IMG/VR virus record: IMGVR_UViG_3300021197_001531
Coordinates: 1-57,936 of that record
From: a virus
DNA: 57,936 bases
Strand: one strand, 5' to 3'
The translations under genes and the position numbers were made by a program. The notes under the pieces were generated by a model, which was not told the DNA's origin, made no database searches, and saw only the letters and a program-made list of their open reading frames with translations. This document shows positions 55,801-57,936 of the stretch, in pieces. Position 1 is the stretch's first letter. Each line of letters starts with the position of its first letter.

Positions 55801-57608
55801 ACGGATTGAGCAACGGTACTTACCCCAACACACAAATCGGTATCATGGAACGGCAAACCAACTTCAGTGGTATGCTTGGGGTGGACAAGACTGAATGGCA
55901 AGTGCGCTACAGTGACGGTATGCGTGTCGCTCGTCCATTCGGTTGCCCTGTTCGCACGCTACGCAACAAATCCACCGTCCTTCGTGACTGGTGGGGTGAC
56001 GCTGAAGGTAAGGACATCGCCAATCTTGACGAGGCTATCAATTACTATCTTGTTGATTGGTGGGGCAACACCCGTGGCGAGGATGTTCGCCGCCACCCAG
56101 TTCGTGGTTTTGGTATTCGTCCAGCGTGGGATGCAGGTGACGCATACGAATACGACCGCACCAACAATAAATCACCCTTTGAACGCTTAGTCAATACTGA
56201 TGACCCGATTGTAAACCTAAAGGGTGTAATCAATTTCACGAGTAAAGATGTGAGTGTAGCGTCGGGTGTAACACTTCCACGCTTTGGTGGTCGCCTTAAC
56301 GATACCAACAACAACGACGCCACTGAACTGGTGGATGTGTACATGCCTACCAATGCTCACCGTGTAGGTGACGATGGACACGGGCGTGGTTTGCGTTATC
56401 CAACCGCTTTCAATGAAGATGTACTCACCGCACTTGACGAACCTTATCATGCCACGGGGCTGGTGCTTTCGCATCACACCGCTGAGCCGAACATGAACGA
56501 TGGTTACATCCGTGCACGCAACGATGTACTTCAACCCGATGAGGTACCTCGTGGTATCAGTGCACGCCTTGACATCGCTGAGGATGGTCTGCTTAAGCCC
56601 GAAGCAGTGGTGAGCGACCGTGTTGAAACGGTGAGCGGTGACTCGCCTCACAAGGATGCCGTAAGCCGCAGTGCCCCTCGTATCGGTCTTGACACCGAGA
56701 ATGTAGAGGGCGTTGATGACAATCTCATCGCCATCAACACCGAGGCTCACAGTTTGCACACCGACCGTGGTGTAGGCCAGCGTGTTATCGTGCAGGGCGG
56801 GCATGAAGGTGGCTCTCAAACACTACTCAATTATGACCTCAATGCTGTGGACTTCACCGGACAGCCACAGGGTGGCGTCATGCGCCTTTCACACACTTCT
56901 AATTTCAATCCACTGGGTGGTACATATCTCGCTGAAACCCGCAATTTCGTGCAACCAATTGACGATAGTGGTTGGGGTGGCATTGATGGTAGTAACAAGA
57001 CCGCCAACCCCTACGAAACCAGCATATTTGATGCTTCCAGCGACCAAACCAACTTCACGGACAAGCGCATCACCTACATGTTGCGCCCTGTCCGTTTGTT
57101 GGACAAGCAACACATTGAGATGTTCCGACCCAACAACAACTTGAATGCCCTATCACCTCAATTCGGGAGCAATTATTTCTCCACTACAGCAGGCGGTAAG
57201 TACGGTGCATATGCTTACGAGATTACAGGTGGTCGTGCAACCAGTGGTAACTACATCCGGTCCACCAATCCCGATGGTAACCCTCCTTACGCTCCATTGT
57301 ATGTCATGGACATCTCTTCCAACGACAGCACACCTGTCAGTACCGGACCAAACATCCTTGGTACCGCCAAGTCAACATTTGATTCGTCCAAGTTGGACAA
57401 CGAAGTTACCCGTGTTATCATCAGCGAGAATACCCTGCAACACTACCGTGCTGACGCATCACGCCGACGCACGCACCAAGAGGGTGAAAGCAAGGAGGAA
57501 CGCATGGATTATACCGTCCAGCCTCGCTTCTCTCAATCTCTACATCCAAAAGGACATAAAGGGGATGTAACCTACAATTCAAATGACCACAGTGGTGATG
57601 CTTCGTGA
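40866..57608 (+). CDS. 5580-residue giant tail protein, probable adhesin/hub
   Basis: The product starts at ATG 40866 (GAGGTGG at 40855-40861) and runs 16.7 kb without a stop. Residues about 25-240 look like a LamG/concanavalin-type jelly roll (FVIEAWVVPDCGGIIAHREG; VFLAVNGEVVAEQD; EAIHFSNEFDE). A similar segment seems to recur near 4270-4400. Several small beta modules (TTVLNITNGSKRF around 1500; CTVVSVTSTTITVDDARGF around 4535; about 4735-4825) resemble linker domains of phage tail tips. There are no membrane segments or signal peptide. Parts (nt 44371-45300, 47690-49460, 55050-55340) are clearly more AT-rich with AGA codons, suggesting inserted or replaced domains. Host binding at the tail tip is inferred from position and LamG. 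The stop overlaps the next start. Confidence 0.8.
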   Translation: MVAIGRSSHAFFFDGVSDSVIIPQGRFTKTGVKDADGNKLMTKTLQGSGDIVSINGKTIADFVIEAWVVPDCGGIIAHREGQFTLEMGTVDTPGPAVFTVQVESLQGPSYFRLATAYDASTRWDGIVYPQQEHGGIHDSYNRYDTSNYGDATNLNFNNRPLYHVVAGINQDRVFLAVNGEVVAEQDIPPETRLARSTEHVYLGGKGGEFRGAIEAIHFSNEFDENMIQPSMAVKSLTTSALFRFEEPIDVVQGTYDFNAYTVTDASTKTLTMSTTNAQALIARLTGKAYDSSTPTTTFTANPYSMGNYKVVDYYTNTGTPTTLAVPHTPYNLLINPGAINRNTQKPNQSPPERVRLESINGSTGVVTFSSIHIDFVNGTSGIRGALHSRTADVDNYFVVVGADLLIDNGTGKPYQPPHYGTQIFDKTGQMVLDESNTENHGLVYSNRMATTDTDTNNPFAVTWPAGLDTLFQIGHSGRHAFSHITGHEYMRRFPKPADLVVDQQADGSADIVQMAYDSNTRNIDEMFVMNSLVDFYSETLEAPIARIENSSSVATITHNGLPASKRELIAIGGSGFKYAAFMLKGPVPETGAIDENNRLHHLVPETESRVALLHVPALKTSHDLAPYVEIHYNAVDLTGASMGESAPMLMVEKTVPAGSFDLGSGTRVLDVITSDLANCTLYSPGGVIYLSNAISGYGSLMQESHTLIGDNTGGQESDTELDYSRTPELYTPVSDVNAEPASPPKAIARSHNSSTHESVYHRLAIESMSSSATDTIVDEGAGKRTRQPTTDKTGTGVFDLGPTTHSSRVFEMFNIIDNVLITDEAGLLAKIFVQPSVKSRVNQLSLVRSLGAGDTPNIASIMFLMSRCRVRGVSKQESPEGNMSTVVVTATGIADSFVNENVSVIGSGSPDSHVVKEIEPNAPVVTVTLGGPGQGGVNTKPTFDPSPLMRLPGSTRRNCVVQAKVVHTATVSALPFSMSITPINNGSPDIASWGTICFPKKGRVYLQDGASAEYNSKSGSGFYFDQTTTAIKDRKYLDAAGTAYANFHDWCNATGIINQASTGTHLTSVYISNDGDFDSDSLAQDGSTVNDRLFQSLDTVTHDYQLGTQFASTRAMVEIPVFPQQFFDHTELGIFPGPDNSMKLHVDATYTAHTWNPTPVGRRANDIEAADKTKFSAYSYTMNSQEHVGSAMITKFEVVGNFYYLYVSHPQLFPDASTTGTFGGIKDVRRVRRVFVNDEDWAFYVNDPSTDGYLKIPYNSNGGFHEGVSDTFAFNAIVGSRIYIVDSRNESLIPLSSDSDTPSSDYEGRSPFYHDMANVMTQGGNLDYGLRQYVSAVEFKAGPLANPHAPRTVSKRASSKILQVTQESAIGGGTQLELILEDASLFPDAPFTKDSSNAISFEQGDLLFISEIMLDTPIEGFYYGRVTNTAGTNSVIMVIPDGVSFTAGDFVGVNLRLKKYGRALSGLSDPANAILSERAITTFYPTTADERWEFPTAYSAGTTTVLNITNGSKRFAHANTVGVNIRKGDKLYKQTGTGTLNIKYVGEVSAVESNEVTGVYTQITLTANNAVGISANDRVRIGANSVITEDFDAILNRSWLYPYAQGGLRNGDTVWMNMTLNNPHAVEGLFAKSRGVFNEAAVWKGFNGGQGTLADRPRDSIPLENFLIGDSCLETAQNFAQHVNKTMEMNYEAMGLDASQAPTVAYIDPYLSTDGNARVLLFDVAHDREFIAFHDLHMQVQSSAATPTLGYTRDIAHSTGTIKLDKHLVSINGGAPHYFTTQLDVANGFPSENKYLRSTQQSKFIESAYAHNTPNMGGGAYTLTDPSSRGANPFVRGKGHGHFVHTGYFHEETSNTHTVGDSTLPRVQPAVASVYYANQAHKTVRIERAGDSLISTLRSHRLSKDPNTHSFKDSSTLFDTPDGTRVISAFLCLKGKRSNHLDLVNHEESRLQHLKHWSQMDFVRRMTLDLGEVGVKEGVTDIEAAARELVRIINQGGAPKGRTHARRPSQQYPGESERLDLTRIGVRQDIGDENKDPTSAHINADFAATGSTYDPSPFWYGDIAFDTHDRGSHMGYVRAHLGRVVEDINGNEGYSIVIHSTIPGASGRNFCVWLDNSKGQSSYQPQFLIGHGGRFRNFWAQPDEILGENMHPAPMPLNKDGRPFAPVTTLREFVPQEKPNEAFTSNHDVSSRGDKTTNPNGRNISAHLGGISHNSVNDESFEAQSPSTTLVKGLRTGKQATARINFGGLVETGVPGFSPIAGKYGLGRKGDLSFNKRYNETILTGGTSPVANGSYTNHILSTELLDEKIGDAPLYGFRFTDHRGIGYGIRLIYREMNSPFANELTTIPSTIDEEICVYFDDRDVAQGGFTIGQNMLGAGDGTGRLTVESGMTEALWRGNQWRGMYAPSIGVDSQIKWDSTDSTIEIRLEAPFDTATSDFDAINDILGYLGFPRENGVLQITDPIYDSDLTYIGSLGNTVSYESRTQNDATGTHIFYGVRGSSFTISHYLSTFGGAATEGTGAEQLPATSNNIIRGLISPRLNMTTLVTDELLAAVTAAAVNLENPNIQEGFSFNCREMYAPDGRTFGEWGVAADAIKIRAHNPQQGARSLSKMFTASVHKDLGIAAPHLEFGEYQSLIQSGSSWTVTDGSTAVNEPYSDDDIETHHKKIDCGYIPHTVLQITSKARGFHTNTPTPILVDSYNDPVPVSRWRNNLKGIRFTRKSGDHITPALDNTAVIYDSFNGSTGVFTLLNSIAAILIPAGFESDALSISGSNRDRLVSYGDKTVIYHGTLKKALGTSLQDSSASGLDKLLVDISESNEAWKGEYEGVSTITDDGLLAVQNQNVFTGIRLYGSVESEPITYFKGGQDSKDHSVPLYFGGGFSGVVLDVNDGSKNDYSSFYTHPYSTGPTGTAGIQNANEISTAYALVDCNALLAFFPGTPFLDQHRGSINPPAYNQDSLLSPDIDVGTLATLTALPGHVKSRYLAGIVRQRPVPLVMRMPHQTARYTDHKNNTQYFTTYLIYGPGQAFPFNETSTGTLGAKEPHPGYVVTTGNTWSKVPHSQNLPNEITNSDGDYGPPSTTYQSNRHRFNYHTTLNWSPAQGIPNIGADTSSSFGLGQRLEHGYHYGEHFGNINITVNSNNESAFGKAHPYQHCAIGYYGIAMSADMTFHMDGGYHPGGSWLDNQMAFNPPMEKGDFQLDKISGNLVHPTAFRVSGVMAEKVLAGALAEVATDFDREIIVVDGTRCQNGEEMATIIGQAINENPGKGTLKAMGGTFMPSMGNAQRQDRYGWTELTFSSYSYGGSYTDLGTTPTSVAYVEATIGSGDKQDELEQIPASGWIRTDDGRLSGGAFGAYHSREVYDNSGTWTVRFWLAPNKISGQGAMEDTQTWKDKTTSATLTGPQLSSASKVFVWSKSGVHYYNNENASTRDHMTRVHFSGLVDALDRTRPVGAVGWAGERYSYLNSLKVGTEGYGAGLGAWHPMLGFSPYGKASSVMSTFSHLPHFNPFKHGPEASGPINGYGTTNTILTTPYTWQYDDYKPSGYTFQESDGSSYGVKPLHITDANEVPRALHSTQGLFSKASLVISYEGELSLVAKHDRDGITATGDWLAVVNKTAGGTAAADAIKFAGTTQWDERVHGVDRFVAPAHGGPNIEALMMDLTLPISNIIAGAYDFHTAIGSDDNSVYNAEPCFAKTGDLFFDLDKSPGSFFLENANAVERNRITDYFTLGNAALDRYTEDDDFWLGNTNAFKMNQRSPAKNFSVEHVVWKRMDGGNLSLPAVNARGLGAVPFVTRVDSGTPYTMGEKLYGINRFSFETTNSAMFPIIQAQELAHPQIAASHPDELRNVLAIPNEEAQFEEMQVEDDTGQVHIVEGGSPFGTIIRTFNPISDRSAEGLAPATAGSGVEPNLKVRLPNPDSIPGNLLVRAGFDRLQAYQNETMGTGGMMRPLSSDSTKHLFTDETKGPRRGGTFSDHNWEHISQSSFPDPTYSGWETATGNAPLETSYELHDRTLFFHITKNGNTHSHRYPTYYTHANGITNNDLTAVSFSSGTLTVNATVDQSLFNETIRDGRRFLRLYDPVTDRGGVASCTGISGATFTGCVGDADFAELVKSSITSLKVVPSYYIPAGSTRFFAARRLRDHAEVSGNSPDMLHTLYGTNFVDTDTLCHTVYAQPKMSPLALPRMGHHFVNPTMAMLPGHLAHPAYQGVYDKHRAIRSATVKAHETSLMEEQGLNDLKSDISTTLNDKLYGYDTLHTFSSLTATPSGPSDIHGGAFTLMFESKIRSDGYGVLASKGQAGVINAAGGHSIVLEAAASYTLRHHFPDPSEVGAYQIVIQPNMHKSQFIGFHQNSTTGFPDGSVKELTSQQVALVVGLREADSATGAVALVLAEATVADVRGCEVFINELIIDQDPDHGSQFTNIPPLMLYNSLGVQGTESPAFVKRSLPYQPQMFARATPGMTTNIPWWSIVHKDGPDHADATGFRHLSHHRLDNYYEFLRASAGSIACQITLAGYPSLYPDLYHEVLENISLNPVCTVVSVTSTTITVDDARGFPQLPYYGNKLEYTDANGVRRTHTYTERSGYDATNMNEPKQFTIVANNDFTSNLNTGTKLRLTRPYDFQPAGAILTDSKTSMVTRILPQMLQGSRDTNSLHMADAFLCLWHPNLGRPHTYYSDSASRTWLNPTSDRAGDKKPLNSMPEHFETVHYHDASYYASLGPFAFHRKTPRPPYEIIDTYGEPAIVTAFNATAKTITTELRGYALAVGSKIIVDGVAYTVASDSVPTAVITVSEAINGEIRIGSTILIDGDGTMETADVLDTTYGTTGVIANRFDPQGGQWDSTDDSTKVNLNHYWPCGSRGGPLVSRLDGYGYVSAAWNFPREYTFDGPVWVDGDDDGTYNIQNGVSKTSYDGISNPTRTRPFGYRIGLRQPYNKPQWALYGMRSFREAAITTPAVDKLSIGYPHGPLVQDETETWTYAGGDGLSNGTYPNTQIGIMERQTNFSGMLGVDKTEWQVRYSDGMRVARPFGCPVRTLRNKSTVLRDWWGDAEGKDIANLDEAINYYLVDWWGNTRGEDVRRHPVRGFGIRPAWDAGDAYEYDRTNNKSPFERLVNTDDPIVNLKGVINFTSKDVSVASGVTLPRFGGRLNDTNNNDATELVDVYMPTNAHRVGDDGHGRGLRYPTAFNEDVLTALDEPYHATGLVLSHHTAEPNMNDGYIRARNDVLQPDEVPRGISARLDIAEDGLLKPEAVVSDRVETVSGDSPHKDAVSRSAPRIGLDTENVEGVDDNLIAINTEAHSLHTDRGVGQRVIVQGGHEGGSQTLLNYDLNAVDFTGQPQGGVMRLSHTSNFNPLGGTYLAETRNFVQPIDDSGWGGIDGSNKTANPYETSIFDASSDQTNFTDKRITYMLRPVRLLDKQHIEMFRPNNNLNALSPQFGSNYFSTTAGGKYGAYAYEITGGRATSGNYIRSTNPDGNPPYAPLYVMDISSNDSTPVSTGPNILGTAKSTFDSSKLDNEVTRVIISENTLQHYRADASRRRTHQEGESKEERMDYTVQPRFSQSLHPKGHKGDVTYNSNDHSGDAS

Positions 57609-57936
57609 TGGATTATGATTTTTGTGATTGTTGTTCTCCCGCTGAATTGGCCTTTGCGGTGATGAAAGCCAAGAAGGAAAAACCGTTTCATGGTTACAAC
57701 CCAAACAAGCACAGCAAAAAGGGTGGACTGAACGCTAAGGGTCGTGCCGCCGCCAAGCGCAAGAGTGGCGCAAACCTCAAACCTCCTGTGACAACCAAGC
57801 CAAGCAAACTCAAGCCCGGCTCAAAGAAAGCAAAGCGTCGTAAGTCGTTTTGCGCTCGTATGAGCGGTGTCAAAGGCCCGACCAGCAAAGGTGGTAAATT
57901 GACACCAAAGGGAGCATCCTTGAAGCGATGGAACTG
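57608..57936 (+). CDS. small basic DUF6321-like protein (cut by window end)
   Basis: At least 109 residues; no stop before the window ends. The front has SPAELAFAVMK (nt 57635-57667), a copy of the recurrent motif. After it comes GGLNAKGRAAAKRKSGANLK, then PPVT, and later KSFCARMSGVKGP, the pattern of a small viral domain that I recall as DUF6321. It is strongly basic, so it probably binds nucleic acid. The start overlaps the giant gene's stop (ATGA-type), so it is part of the same transcript. Confidence 0.75.
   Translation, partial: MDYDFCDCCSPAELAFAVMKAKKEKPFHGYNPNKHSKKGGLNAKGRAAAKRKSGANLKPPVTTKPSKLKPGSKKAKRRKSFCARMSGVKGPTSKGGKLTPKGASLKRWN

Noticed and set aside
41202-56819. Many reverse-strand open frames of 60-200 codons under the giant gene
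   Set aside because: They follow the codon pattern of the forward gene, lack ribosome binding sites and have unlikely compositions.

Overview
This window is a large piece of a tailed double-stranded DNA virus (Caudoviricetes type, HK97-fold capsid) that most probably infects an archaeon. Signs of an archaeal host are AT-rich boxes about 25 bases upstream of start codons that have no leader (near 157, 3649 and 10528), GAGGTGA-type ribosome binding sites inside operons, an Arf-like GTPase, an AbrB-type mini-protein and zinc ribbons in many proteins. An uncultured aquatic host such as a marine euryarchaeon (Poseidoniales, 'magrovirus'-like) is my best guess, but it is an inference. No replication genes, integrase, tRNA, insertion sequence or CRISPR array was seen, so the replication module lies outside the window. 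The right end cuts a gene.

Layout: 1-182 is a repeat- and hairpin-rich intergenic region. 183-6518 holds a motif-bearing hypothetical protein, a small membrane protein, an HMG-CoA lyase-like auxiliary metabolic gene, one large reverse-strand gene and two more motif-bearing proteins. 6519-6739 is a non-coding region full of direct and inverted repeats. It precedes a seven-gene operon (6740-10262) with an Arf-like GTPase, three small membrane proteins, an AbrB-like protein, a Cys/His protein and a Q/P-rich protein. A short reverse-strand zinc-ribbon gene (10209-10502) faces back.

From 10553 to the end lies one long virion-assembly cluster. In order: candidate small terminase, three large proline- or charge-rich proteins, large terminase, three small Cys/Lys-rich proteins, a protein fused to a LAGLIDADG homing endonuclease, portal with zinc ribbons, three small proteins, a 1895-residue protein with a ligase-like domain, prohead protease fused to a probable scaffold, major capsid protein, small head proteins, head-tail connectors, tail tube, tail assembly chaperones, a short tape measure with six 30-residue repeats, a tail-tip protein and a 5580-residue giant protein that takes up 29% of the window. 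No contractile sheath was recognised, so a siphovirus-like tail is likely.

The most unusual signals are: (1) a short motif, roughly P-M-[DE]-x-A-[WF]-x-L-L-K, scattered through at least seven otherwise unrelated proteins, with a second shared N-terminal motif (V-L-I-x-K-A) in many of the same ones; (2) the virus-borne Arf-like GTPase/membrane-protein operon with its own repeat-rich control region; (3) the repeat-built tape measure; (4) a ligase-fold domain with altered catalytic motifs buried in a giant virion-cluster protein; (5) a viral HMG-CoA lyase homologue.
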